The notes below the pieces were generated by a model, which did no database searches, was not told the origin of the DNA, and worked only from the letters and a program-made list of their open reading frames with translations. Shown one piece after another: positions 43,126 to 54,470 of a stretch of 64,000 bases of DNA. Every line of letters starts with the position of its first letter. The stretch's first letter is position 1. Source of the DNA: Heterodera schachtii (Eukaryota; Nematoda; Chromadorea; Rhabditida; Heteroderidae); NCBI GenBank assembly GCA_023374025.1, contig SIJG01000034.1, positions 1,158,758 through 1,222,757 of the forward strand, read 5' to 3'. The position numbers and the translations under genes were made by a program.

Positions 43126-46100
43126 TCATTCAAAACCGAAAGGAAGAACTTCCAGCGCCTCGTTGATTATTCCCTTTTGGCAGACCGGCATATATCGCTT
43201 GAGTTGCTCACGTGTCACAATCTGACTCCCGCGGGTTGGCTGAATTTTGTCATAATGGAACACGGCTGGCGCCTCTCCTTGTCGGCCATAGTTCAACACT
43301 TTCTGACGAAAATGCTCGAACTGTAGTGCTTGGCTGTTCTGCACATCGAAGGTTATGCCACGTATTTTTTGCACATATCGGGTTTCGCCGGTTCGCTCAT
43401 CAACCATTTTTAAGGCGTATTGTTTCGCTCCTTGTACAAAAAATGATGTTAAAGAATAAAGCTACCAGCAGCCACCATCTATTTACCTCCGCAAACAAAA
43501 CATTGGATGGCATAGCCGGCATATTCCTCCGACATTTGTCCAAGGAATTCGCCAGTCTGAAGTGGAGAAACATCGCGCCGATGCTTCACAATTACGCTGT
43601 CTGTGTCCTAAAGAAACACACCATCATCATGATGTGATGGTGATTTATCTCTACGAACTACCGTATAAAGCAATTCTGCCCCTTCCGTCCCGTGAACTTG
43701 TTGCATAGAGTCAAGGAGTTTAAGCCTAGCGCGACCTATAAAATGAGAGATGTGATGATGGAATGTTTGTCTGGGAACGAAGGCACACAAACTCGTTGTC
43801 CACAAGCTGAGCATAATATTGCTTGACGAATGCTCGTCGACAAAATTTTTTTTCGTCCTGTAGGAGACCCTGATGACATCATCAGACAAAGGAATGATTG
43901 CATAAATTTCCTTAAGTACAAACAATCATTTTTTTGGCCATTAACAACAAAAACAGCATTGACATTTACCACTTTATGGTCAAGGACAAGCTTGTAGAAT
44001 TCTTGTGGTTTTGTGATGACTCGGTTTGCGCCCAGCTCATTGCGCATGCTGAATTTCCCCCTAAATTCCATTCATTTGGGCGGAAAATTCATCAAAAAAG
44101 GTCGTACCATAGGCTGTTTAGCATCAGCTTTGCGATGAATCGAAGTCCAGCATTTTTGTTCACCCGTGACAAGTCCAGCTGAACGTTGTATCTTCTCTTG
44201 TATTCTTCAGGCAAACATTTCTTTTTGGTCCTCATCTCTGACTCCTTCGGGAAAGCCACTCGCCTCAACCTGGCAGAAGCAAAAAAGTGGTCAATCTAAT
44301 ATGATGGCTACCTTAAGCTTGATCATCAGCCGAACATATTCCTTGAAAATCTGGTCACTCCTTAAGCAGGGGATTGAACAAAATAAAACATGATGCTATT
44401 TTTCGACCATTGCTCGTAATGCCAAGCCCTCCAGAATCTGTCCACCCGGTAACCGGTCTCTAATGCGCGTGCCAGTTCAATGTGTGTGTATGTGCCACAG
44501 TAGGCACGCTGCTGGTCTGTATGTTCACACTGGTGCGACCGCCTTGTGCCGAGATGGCGAAATTTGGTGGCGCATCGATAACAGCAACAGAACAACAGCC
44601 GCTCGTCCAACTTCATTGGCAAGATTGGTATGCGAAGCCCGCGTGGTGGAATCACACGGAACACGATACAGCCCACGATATACCAAGTCATTCGGTGAGT
44701 TCCTATACGACAGAAAATTAAGTGAGGCTCGCTCGCTCTTCCTCCGCCTACCAATTGACCATAATCTCTTCTACGGACGGATGAATAATCTTTGGTATTC
44801 CAATGGGGTAATCAGTGTCGTAGTTGACCTGTGTCATCAAAGAAATGAAACCGAAATATCCGGCCACCGCTCTTACCCATGGGTATAAGCTCACTATGTC
44901 GTAAACGCTGATTTTTTCGCCCTCAGCTGGTTCGGCAAATAGTTTAAGCGGCCCCGTTCGACCTGTAAGCAGGAGAAGACCATATTTGCAAAAAAAAAAA
45001 AGCAACGCTTCACCTCCGCAATATGCCGCACGAGGGTCAATCGGCCCTCTTTCATTTCCCAAATCGTCGAAGAATTCACGCATTTCCTTGTTGCGCGGGT
45101 CTGAGACCAGGCCGTTGATTTCGCATTCCTTAAAATAGACTAGTAAAATTGGATGGTGATAATATTTCGTGAGCACCCAAATTTCTTCCACTTCAATGCT
45201 TCGACCATCCTGGTCTGGCTCGCGAAGTTTGGTCAACCGATCCTGAGTTGCTTCGTTGAGCTCTCGACATGTTTTTCCATCCACCAGCTTGTCTCCAGGC
45301 TCATAACAACGTTCGCATCCATGCCAATAACTGATAGGTTCAAGCACATTCATTAGTTCACCTCTGTTCGCAAAAACATACCATCCTAGCACTTCAATGC
45401 ATTTATTTTGGTCAGGAATCCAACCGTCAATTTTGAAATTTTTTATGCGTTTTTCTCGCCCATTGCCTGCATGTTGTATTGTCAATCCCTCGTCCTTGGC
45501 CCTCCAGTCCAAGTATTTTATTGCCTTAATGATTATAACAAAGACCTAATTTTCAAAAACATAACCAAAGATACCAGAACACTTGCTCTGTCATTTCTTT
45601 CGTACCCGGACTCTGGCACAATAGCCAGCTGATTGTCCTTCATGAACATTCCACGAAAAATGTTCATACAAAGGCTAAATGTTGTGTTCATGAGTTGACA
45701 TAAAAGGCACGCATTTGTCACCTAGCAATTGTACAGCTAATGGGCAACGCGTCATAGCCACTGGTGATGTCACGCAACAGAATTCGACGAAATTGAAGAA
45801 TGGATTTCATCAGAATCTCCGTGTCATTTTCACAGTAGTAACGCAGCTCTTCAGGAAGAAAGAAGGGCGTCTGTCGATTCTCTTCGTACCTTTTGGAAAA
45901 AACATATTCTGCTGCTGCGCAGCTGTATGGGAAATTACCACTGATCAAATTTTTCGAGCTTTGCCTGCTTCATTGATCCGGGAAAATAGGTCTCTTTCGG
46001 TGGAAGATGCGGCAACCGAAGACCATAATTTTCTCTTAACAATTATGTTATTGGTCGTCACAATTTCGTGATGAAACCTTCGGTTGAAGCCATATGGGAA

Positions 46101-48427
46101 AAAAGGCTTGTCCGGGCAGTCAAGGTCAAATGTGCCTTTCAGCCCATCAAGCCTTATTGGTAGGAGCAGGCATGAGTCACGCCAAATTAGAAGCGAGCGT
46201 CCACGCGAATGTTGAAGACGAAATTCAAAAATTTTTAGCCCGTTCATCACAACGTCTGGTCTTCTTCTTGTTTCGCCCAGATAGCGAAGGATGAAATGTC
46301 CGTCAAATCTGGAGGCATTATGTGCCTTGGGAAAAAGTTATTTTGGTGTCATCAATTGCCAGCAATGGTCCTTTTTTACCCAAATATAAGTGTTGAATTT
46401 TTCATTCCATGCCCTCATTATCCATTCCACAAAGCCGGCAATAGGCTCATCTTCTTCCGATTCACTCCTTTTTGGGAAGATGTTGTCGTTTTAGCAGAAA
46501 AACCTATCCAAATACCAATATTTGTTTCGCTCCACTTTCCCATCATCATTCATGCAAATTTCGCAATCATCAAATGGACCCAGGTTGGAATCGGCACACT
46601 CGGTGCAGCTCACACGTGCAGACAGGAAGTTGACTTTGTGAATTTGTTGTTGACCGCCTTCAGCGGGATCAAGCCGAGTTTCCGTATCCCAGAAGACCAT
46701 TCTATACCGCTGCTTTTCCATTGGAATGCGTAATTTCTTAATGTAGCAGCCCGTGTCTTTTCCATGGTAAACCTTGTAATGAAGTAATATTGTTGTATAA
46801 CAACTGAAAAGCCTTGATACTCTGACCTTGCAACGGGTACAGTACTTGGTGAAACATTTATGCGGACGTTTTGGATCCCGCTGATACGTGCGCAAGCAAC
46901 AATTGCATCGTTTGAGCAATGAACATGTCTGCCCTTGGTGTCCATCATAGCAACCATGAGCGAAAAAGAAACGATTGCATGCGGGACATAGAATTTTGAC
47001 GCCAGGTTCCTTTACGCATGGATGCCCTGGTCCGACTTAATCGAATTGAATGTAAAAGCAGAAAGTAATGAATCAAAAAAAGCAAACTTTTTGCGCATTG
47101 GGGACAGCGTCTGACGCACTCAAGAGTGTGTTTCAAAGCACGATCATACGAACACTCACAGTCTACGCAATATTGTTTGGCGAGCTTGAAGAAACAGTTG
47201 ATTTTTTTGATGCCGTCATAGTGACCGTTGGCCAGAAACAGCACAACATCAATACTTCGCCCTGAAGGGCCCTTCCAAATTGGCTTCGGTAACTCCTCAG
47301 GCCGGTCTTCGAAGAGCACAATGCGATAAAGGCCGGTAAAACGTTGGTCCTGTTGAAATAAAATTAAAGCGCGTACTGTTTGCTCACCATTTCTTACTCA
47401 CCCAATAGTCTTGTACAATTTGAATGTGGTCCAATCCATATGCAGCTAGACCTTCAGCTATGCCAGCATAATTCATCAGACGACTAACAGCAGAACACAT
47501 CATCTGCCGGTTGTTGATCATGAGCTCAAATGCTTCTTTGTTTTCGCAAAAATCGAGCATCAGCGTCAATTGGTCCATGTTATGCTGTTGGGGTTGTTGT
47601 AGTTGCTGCCCCGCTGACATCCATTCTTTGAACAAAGCAGGGTCATGGTACGCCCTAACAGCGACCAAAGCATGGAAGAGACAACAGTTGTCGTCCAAAT
47701 TTTTAATCCTTATGCGATGTTGATCATTGTATCCCCAATGCTGATAAGGGTAAAAACGCGGCCGGCCCGCCCCGGTCGGTGGAGTTAGGCACGTGACGGT
47801 TATTTCAACAGGCTCGCTAAGCAACAATGATCGTTTATCAGTTGCGTCTGCAGCACCGTGCTCTGCTGCACCAACATTCCCGTCATCGCCATCACTTTGA
47901 CCGAGTTTGTCCAACTCGGCCATCAGTGTATCACTGGTGTTCTGTTCGGGCGGTCGAAGAGGCAGCACGATTGGCTCTTGTAATCCTGTACAATAATAGA
48001 ACGTACAGAATCATTGTGCATACATATTGAAAGCGTTCACCCCCTGCCCCAATATTAGACCTCTGCCCTGCAACGTGATGCCAATTTTGACAACTTTTCG
48101 TCCACTTTGCTGCTCCGAGTTATGGATTGCGCGGGCCATCAGCATTTCTAACGCATTTCGCAACACCTCATCCGGTTCTTCGACCCGGGAATTCAGCACA
48201 AATTCGGTGATGTGGCGGGAGACAGAGAAGCGTTCGAGCTTGTGCACTGAGTGGGCAATTTGCCGAAAATACTGATCACTGCTGTTTGACTGGCTGCTGC
48301 TGCCTTCCGCTCCTGTCGCGCTCCCCTCACCTTGCTGAATTTCTTCAAGTTGTTGTTGTGGCGGTAATGATGCTGACTGTTGAGCAGGTGGACAGCTCAT
48401 TGAGCGGAAGTCCCAGTGTCGTTTCAT
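43126..48427 (-). CDS. Polinton protein-primed DNA polymerase B, 23 exons
   Basis: Minus-strand exons: 48061-48427, 47402-47985, 47088-47349, 46827-47035, 46504-46772, 46380-46467, 46078-46325, 45939-46034, 45722-45889, 45575-45674, 45382-45524, 45177-45330, 45014-45128, 44877-44962, 44752-44828, 44408-44702, 44312-44360, 44108-44269, 43970-44060, 43787-43910, 43662-43735, 43487-43607, 43126-43430. All borders are GT-AG and most introns about 45-60 nt. The sum is 4187 nt; two one-base insertions (GG at about 44658 and about 44214) are the only breaks, and without them the length is a multiple of three. Visible motifs: zinc-finger-like Cys clusters, ExoI FWDTE, ExoII AHNASRFDGHF, DIVSLYP (motif A), LNSLWGKF and YT|DTDS (motif C, split by an intron). 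It copies the element by protein priming. The first intron's donor (GTCTAA) is the least certain. Confidence 0.88.
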
Positions 48428-48452
48428 TGCTTTGTGGTTAAAAAGAAACAAA

Positions 48453-48462
48453 AATATATAGT
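48453..48462 (-). promoter_or_regulatory. TATA-like box for PolB
   Basis: On the minus strand, TATATATTTT lies about 26-35 nt upstream of the chosen PolB ATG (48427). It is the only TATA-like sequence in this short intergenic gap. Confidence 0.35.
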
Positions 48463-48612
48463 TGGAATTGCATGTGTCAAATAAATTAGGCAATTTCAAA
48501 ATGCTTTCTTGTCTGCTATGACAAGTGCAAATTGCGCTTCACAACATATTTTTCTATGCTAAATTCAACAAGGATATCGTTTAACATGAGCTTGCCCTCA
48601 TCATCATTCTTC

Positions 48613-49419
48613 TCAGTTCTTTTTTGCTTTTTTAAAGGCCTCGAAATTGGTTGGTTTTACTTCCCCAACCAATTGAATTTCTTGTCCATCTTCATCCTCC
48701 GATTCTTCTCCATCCTCTTTCTCCGCCGTTTTCTTTGTCGCTTCCGCTGCCTTTTCATGGTCTTTGTTGTTGCTGTCCGTGAAGATGGACGTGATTATCC
48801 AATCGAAATCGCGATTTTCAAAATCGCCTTTTGACTCCTGACAGTGGAATGTACTCAAAAATAAATTTAAAGAATTGCCATAAACAAACTTTGATAGTCA
48901 ATTTGGCGACCAGTTGCTTCTCCAGTTTGGCTTCCAAAGCATTAGCCAATTTCTCAGGTTCCTTTTCGCTCATTTCGGCAATTTCGACTGCCTTAAGCTG
49001 TAAATATTTTTCAGCCGAGTGGGCAAACATGGTCGCGTATTGAGTGCATTCGGGATCAGCGCAATCTTTAAACTCGATCCTCAAAAACAAATTTTTGAGC
49101 GGCGATTTTGCAGTGTGTTCACACGTCTCACAATACATTTCGTCGTTTAACTTCCGTCGACAGAACAATCCTCGCTGCTTTAAGGGGCACGCCTGCAAAT
49201 TGGAGCTCATCAGCAGCAGGAAAACACGCCCCTCCTCCCTCTTACATTATAAATTTTGTACTGAAGATTTGCAATTTTGGCCTCAACAAAAAATATTCCC
49301 GGGCTCTTGAAGTCTATCACTTCCTTCAGCTGCTTTGTCTTAGCTGGTATTCCTTCGCTGGTGCGCTTTTGTCCGGCAGTGCCACTCTCGAGTTTAAAAC
49401 GGTCCAACGCTGTCGACAT
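48613..49419 (-). CDS. RPA-like ssDNA-binding protein, three exons
   Basis: Minus-strand exons are 49246-49419, 48890-49192 and 48613-48837: 702 nt, 233 residues, all GT-AG and phase 0. IANLQYKIYNACPLKQRG, then CRRKLNDEMYCETCEH, forms a Cys-rich zinc ribbon inside an OB-fold pattern like the C-terminal DNA-binding domain of RPA70. LFLRIEFKDCADP... ATMFAHSAEKYLQLKAVEI follows the next RPA strands. LTIKESKGDFENRDFDWIIT fits the final strands. The C-terminal tail is acidic and Lys-rich. It would coat single strands during protein-primed replication, beside PolB. The family call rests on pattern, not on a search. Confidence 0.6.
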
Positions 49420-50218
49420 TTTTTATATTTTTAATAAATATAAATGATAGCTTAAATAATGCGAAAAAATAAAATTGAATAAATGAATAAATCGGTAGAA
49501 ATGCGGAACTAAATACGCACAGTTTTGCGCAGGGCTAATAGGCCACGCCCTAAATTTTCAATTAAATTTACTTTTATGTTTTAGCTAAATGGCAAAAAGT
49601 TATGGACCATGGACCGAGAATGGCCAATGATTGGGCACATTAACTAGAAATAAGCCAAAATATTTGAAATAACCAATAAATATTAAATAAAGGCAAAACG
49701 TTCAAAAAAATATTAAAACAAATCTTGAAATAAAAATGAAATAGCATTTAAATTAAGATAAATTGTTAACTTATATTGATTATAAGTATTGCATTTTCTA
49801 ATACCGTGAAAGTAATAAAATTTTAATTGGCTTTCCATTGGTGGCATTCGTTAAACGAAATAATATATTATTGCCAGGGAAACGATTTTTAGGCTCTAAA
49901 AACAGCCAAAATAAGTATGTAGTTTTAGTAGGTCCTAAAACCCAAAAAGAAGCAATGGAAAACAGGCACTAAAAAGTCTCAAATTTATCAGTGTAAAATG
50001 ACAAATTTATTCAAAAATTACTGAGTCAAATCTGTATTCAGGCAAATAATTATTTAGTATCAAAAATTCTTGTAAAGAAAATAAATAAATAAATTTTGGA
50101 GATTATATTTTAGCTCTGAAAATAAAATCTTTTTTTCGCGGGTTTCAGAAGCTACTGATGAGAGCCAAGGAAAAATAGGCAAATCGTATGCATAGTTATT
50201 GCCCAAATTATATTGACT

Positions 50219-50530
50219 TTGTTTGCAATAATCAATTTTTTTTTGGTGCTCATATGTTTACGAACACTTTATTAATAGCAAATTTTAGAGGACAGAAAAA
50301 TTAGAAATAATTTGCTATATGCACTTTTCCGCTGATCAAAATTTTACATCATCTTTATCTGATTGTTGCTTCACATGATAGAAATAGTTTTTGAGGTTAG
50401 AAAAGTTTTCCAGAAAATAGTGCAGGCTCCGTAGAAATTGAATTATATTTTTTGTGCCCTCAAATTTGCTATTAAAAAGTGATTGTAAACATAAGAACAC
50501 CCAAAAATTTATTGTTGCAAATAATGCCTA
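50219..50530. repeat. Inverted-repeat (MITE-like) element in Polinton right arm
   Basis: Left arm 50219-50292 (tttgcaataatcaatt...GGTGCTCATATGTTTACG...AATAGCAAATTT) is mirrored, at roughly 80 percent by eye, at 50459-50530. The spacer is about 165 nt. Probably a nested nonautonomous insertion. Confidence 0.55.
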
Positions 50531-51244
50531 ATATAATTTCGGCAATACATATTAATTCTGAATGGTATCAATGTAACAAAATCCAATGATAATGCAACAA
50601 AATATTAAAGTTCGAGTAATTTTTATTAATTATTTTTATTGGAATGGCGATTAATTGCGAAAATATGACCATATCTATGTAGTTAATTTAGGTATATTTA
50701 ATTATTTTCTGGCGATATTTTTAGCAGGGGGCGAGAATTCAAATGCTTAATAGTCGAAACGTCCAAATTGCTTAATCAGCAGAGTTGTCCGATTTTACGT
50801 TAATGGGCGAATGTCATTATGCAAAATGTCGGTTGACAAGGTGTTCGTCGAAATGTTCATACAGCATTACATAGTGGTAGAAATTTTCAAAATTACAAAA
50901 TTCATTCCAGTTTAATTTCTGAATGCAACAGCTATTTTGCTTGCAAATTGGTTCGATCCGTATCAGGTAGTGATAAACCAAACAAACATGTTGATGAAGA
51001 AAATTACATAAAATATTTATACCGTTAATTTCATCATAGACTTTAAGTTACCAAAGGGCACGAGAATGCCGAAGCAAGGCTAATTAAAAAGACATTTAAT
51101 ATAAATTATTTAATAATTTCAAAATTTATTATTAGAATGTAAAATCATTCAAATGTAAAATATTGTAAAGGAATGAGCTATTTATTAATCAAACAGGAAT
51201 GTTGTTTTTATCGAGACTGGCCTATGGCTCCCCAGTCATTCAAG

Positions 51245-51612
51245 GGACAATCCGTTGTGAAGGACAATCTGTCAGTAATAGTCGTCAATCCATCGGTGGA
51301 CACTCCATCAGTGTAATTTATATTTAAAAATAATTATAATGATGAAGGCTTTCAATTGCTAAATTTAAACAGTATGGTTCTGCATCCACAAATTGGCACA
51401 TTTTATGGCGATTTTTAATTGATTTGCATTAATTTACCCAATATTTTCAAAAAAATATTAGGGTTTAACTTAAAAACTTTGAATAAGCAGTTCGGAAAAT
51501 ATCATTCCATAAAATGTAAAATCTAATTATTTTTTAAATTTTTTGTACAGAAAAATTTTACTGATGGATTGTCCATACTGATGGATTTACTGGTGGATTG
51601 TCCTTCACCTCA
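51245..51612. repeat. Inverted repeat with GGACAATCC/GATGGATTGTCC motifs
   Basis: TGAAGGACAATCTGTCAGTA near 51258 and CAATCCATC, CTCCATCAGTG up to 51316 are mirrored at 51558-51612 (ACTGATGGATTGTCC, GGTGGATTGTCCTTCACC). The arms are about 60 nt with an AT-rich loop. Confidence 0.55.
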
Positions 51613-52239
51613 GATTTTCCATTGCTGATGAATTGGCGGAATATCTGCCGCCGTTTTGTCTAAATAGGTACAAATAAATTGGAAAATAGGAAATGCTAAA
51701 TAATTAATTATAAATTTAATTAAATATCTAATTAAATAATGAACATTGAAAATAAAATGGTAAATTTTTATAATAATAAAAGGAAGAATAAAAATAATAT
51801 ACATAAATTAAATTTATTAATAATAAAAAGAACAATAAAAATAAAATGCCAAATAAATATATTTATAAAATTAATTTTAATATTATAAAATGAATAATAA
51901 AAAATCAAATAATAAATACTAAATAATTAAACTTATAAATTAAATTTAATAATAAAAAATGAACACAAAAATATCCTATCAATAATTAAAAATTTAAATG
52001 ATGATAAATAAATTAATTAATTTTAATAATAAAATGAACAATAAAAATAAATGATAAATACTGAATAATTAATAAATTTTTAATTTAATAAATATGAGAT
52101 TGAAAATAATGCACAATATTGATGATCAAAGATACAAATAAATTTAAAAATTATTTAAATATAAATTATTAAATTAAGGAGTATTTATTTAAATAAAAAA
52201 TATTTTTTAAAGAGACAATGAATATTTTTTCTTGCGTGC

Positions 52240-52540
52240 CCATGCGTTTAAATACGCCGAAATTTGGGTGAGCACTTTCGTTTGCCCTTTCCTTATTTAG
52301 AAATGGAAATGAAATGTGCGAATTTTGCTCTTTGATCGCTTAAAATTGGTGGGCGGACGAACATTTGGGCGGGCTGAAAACGTTCGCATTTGATTTTACG
52401 AAATGTGAGCGGATGGAGAGAATCCTTATTTAGAAAATTTGATCTTTGATCACTTAAATTAGGCGGGCGGGCGAACAGATTTGGGGCGGGCGGAAAATGT
52501 TCGCATTTGATTTCAAAATGTGAGCGGAGAGCAAATCCAT
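52240..52540. repeat. Imperfect tandem repeat inside the right TIR
   Basis: Two units of about 115-130 nt, each with cttatttagaaa, TTTGATC, GGGCGGxCGAAC, GTTCGCATTTGATTT and AAATGTGAGCGG, lie just interior to the right TIR. There is no equivalent at the left end. Confidence 0.6.
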
Positions 52541-52682
52541 ATTTATTTTTGGTGTTTGATCATTGAAAAGCCAAATTTCTGCACAATTTTAAAATTAAAA
52601 CTTTGGTGTTTGATCATTGAAAAATTGAGCCAAATTTAGAATACCTATTTAAAATTTAAATATGATCATTGATCATTGAAAT

Positions 52683-53191
52683 AGCTCTTCTAAGAAATGG
52701 CGAACGAATTTTATTATGATGTTTATACATCATTTATCACGAAGTAATTTGGTCTATCTGTGGCCTAATGGTTAGTGTGTTTAGTTGTTTCGGAGAGGGG
52801 GCAAAAAGTTCGATCCCGACACCATGTGATTGGATTTTGAAATGAATTATTTAGTCAGAAATTAATGCTCAATACGAATGCGTATCAGTGGCATATTGGT
52901 TAGTGTGTTGGGCTTTTTTCGGCACAACCTGGGTTCGGTTCCGCGCGGAGTTAGCAGATTAAATTTAAGGACAAATGGTCGAAAAGGGACAAAAGGTCAA
53001 CCTGGGATAAATGACCCAAAACGGACAAAGGGTCGACACTTGGACAATAGGTCAACCATGGGGACAAATGGCCGTTTGAGTACCAGAAAGGCCGTTTCAG
53101 TGCCAGGACTCTGGTACTGAAATGTGTCAGAAAATCTGGGACTGAAATGTCCGGTACTGAATCGTACGGGGAATCGTGGTCTTACACTACT
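52683..53191. repeat. Polinton right terminal inverted repeat
   Basis: Inverse of the left TIR, beginning AGCTCTTCTAAGAAATGG and ending CTTACACTACT. It carries one copy of the module duplicated in the left arm, so it is about 126 bp shorter. Confidence 0.88.
52752..52950 (+). other. Two tRNA-like modules in the right TIR
   Basis: Segments 52752-52823 and 52881-52950 have an A box (GGCCTAATGGTTAG; GGCATATTGGTTAG) and a B box (GTTCGATCCC; GGTTCGGTTCC) in tRNA order and spacing. They are the inverted counterparts of the left-arm modules. Confidence 0.5.
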
Positions 53192-53197
53192 AAAATC
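53192..53197. repeat. Polinton target-site duplication, right
   Basis: AAAATC immediately after the terminal CTTACACTACT, identical to 23408-23413. Confidence 0.9.
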
Positions 53198-53410
53198 AGA
53201 ACATTTCTTAGAAATAAGAACATATCGAAGCCCAGGTTTGACTTCCTTTGTTTCCGCTGCTGCTTGGATACTGCCCACTTTAAAAAAATCAATTTAATGT
53301 CATAAAATTTTTTTGGTCGCTGATCACTAATCCGACATCCATTTAGACAAATTCCGGACTCGAATTCGAACAGAAAGTCGAAACTTAAAATTTTCGTATT
53401 TTTTTCTTGC

Positions 53411-53688
53411 TCACCCATCAATGTTTTTTTTCGTCACATAATATTAATGTGGACATTGCTCAAATTGTTCGAATTATTGTACTCCCATTGAACCGGCGCG
53501 GTGTCCCCAATTTTGCATCGTTTCATTATCCATCGGTTTTCCTCCCATTCATCTCCCCATATTTCGGTCAGTGTCAGCTTTTCTTGCGTTCGAACATTCA
53601 CCGAGTCAAATGGCACCATTAACAATAATATTGAATGAAAAGTAAATTGAATTGTGTAGCTGGCGCAAGTGGTGGCACGGCGAAATTT
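53411..53688 (-). pseudogene. F-box-like family, copy I (terminal exon only)
   Basis: After a gttcag acceptor the minus strand reads KFRRATTCASYTIQFTFHS..., VPFDSVNVRTQEKLTL and MKRCKIGDTAPVQWEY, closely matching the last exon of copy G. Near the end a shift replaces the expected tail by NVHINIM-stop. No exon 1-3 lies upstream; G-rich simple sequence and a MITE occupy that space. A relic close to the right end of the Polinton. Confidence 0.7.
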
Positions 53689-53799
53689 CTGAACAAATTG
53701 GAAAAGAAAACCCAAACCAAATGGCAATTTCATAAGAAATTTCTAAGAATTTTTTAATGGGAATTTCTAGTTTTAATGTTTCTTTTTTTTAATTTTTTC

Positions 53800-53935
53800 G
53801 GGGGGGGGGGGGAACAACCTGCTCCGCCCGCCCCCGTCCTCGTTCGTCGTAAGGGGGGTGGCTGTAAAAGAGGGGTAGAGGGGGGAGCAAAGGCGTAGCC
53901 AGGGGGGGGGGGGTGAGGGGGCCAAACCCAGACAT
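53800..53935. repeat. G-tract simple sequence
   Basis: Two uninterrupted G runs of 12-14 within about 135 bp of unusually GC-rich sequence. Likely unstable, and a possible assembly weak point. Confidence 0.6.
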
Positions 53936-54034
53936 TTGAGATTCGGACATTTGCGGCTTATGGTGCCCTTCTGCAAGGCGATACTATATGTGCTTAAATG
54001 ACGAAGCAAAGTCCTAATGCGGTTCTGTCGGTAT

Positions 54035-54470
54035 TAGGGTTGGTCGGTACCGGTACTGGTACCGGCCGGTAATTACCGGTTTTTGGAAATGGTACCGGTT
54101 TTATCAAAAATAAAAGTACCTAGTACCGGAACCGCCGGTAAAATTTTGCACTGGTAAGAATGGGGGCAGACAACTTTCGCAAAATTGGAAAATTGGCCTT
54201 TGACCCCCTTGTTTTGCAAAAATCTGAATTTTTAGGTCTAATCTAAATTTTAGTGTTCTTTATCATGAATTGAAAAAAAAAACTTGGTTACTTCTGAACA
54301 ATTCTAATGCTAAAAAACAGGCACTCGCGCGAAAACGGAATAAAAATTTTGTATTTGAAAGATTTTGTCCAAAAATTTTAATGTTGGAAAGTTACCGGTA
54401 CCGGTTTTTGCATCACCGGTAAGTACCGGTATCGGTTTTTTTTACAATTACCGATTATCGGCCAACCCTA
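54035..54470. mobile_element. Nonautonomous hAT-like MITE with 8-bp TSD
   Basis: Begins TAGGGTTGGTCGGTACCGG and ends CGGCCAACCCTA. It is flanked by perfect GTCGGTAT duplications (54027-54034 and 54471-54478). The subterminal regions are packed with ggtaccgg/ccggtaa motifs, possible transposase-binding repeats. There is no coding capacity. It belongs with the 164-bp element at 8693. Confidence 0.82.

Larger units (their letters stand above)
49420..52682. other. Noncoding right arm of the Polinton
   Basis: 3.2 kb between the RPA-like gene and the right TIR with no supported exon. It contains two inverted-repeat elements (50219-50530, 51245-51612), a very AT-rich stretch of AATAAA/TTTAAT repeats (51650-52230) and a tandem repeat (52240-52540). 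The equivalent left gap is only about 100 bp. Confidence 0.5.
23414..53191. mobile_element. Complete Polinton/Maverick virus-like transposon
   Basis: The 29,778-bp element has long terminal inverted repeats (starting AGTAGTGTAAGACCACG), a perfect 6-bp target duplication and the full Polinton gene set: packaging ATPase, retroviral-type integrase, protein-primed PolB, adenain-like protease, major capsid and penton-like proteins. Virion-type genes run rightward from 24156 to 42909, with one tandem duplication; replication genes (PolB, RPA-like) run leftward from 49419 to 43126. Several genes are open, so insertion seems fairly recent, though both virion blocks carry frameshifts. It sits between members of the F-box-like gene family. 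Confidence 0.95.

Noticed and set aside
43608..43925. PolB motif C apparently missing, suggesting a dead polymerase
   Set aside because: The aspartates are on the next exon: a GT-AG intron (43608-43661) splits the motif, and joining the exons restores YTDTDS.
43126..48000. PolB read as a heavily frameshifted pseudogene
   Set aside because: Nearly every apparent shift coincides with a GT-AG intron that joins in phase; only two real one-base insertions remain.
47384..49434. Plus-strand ORFs opposite PolB and the RPA-like gene
   Set aside because: Antisense shadows of well-supported minus-strand exons.
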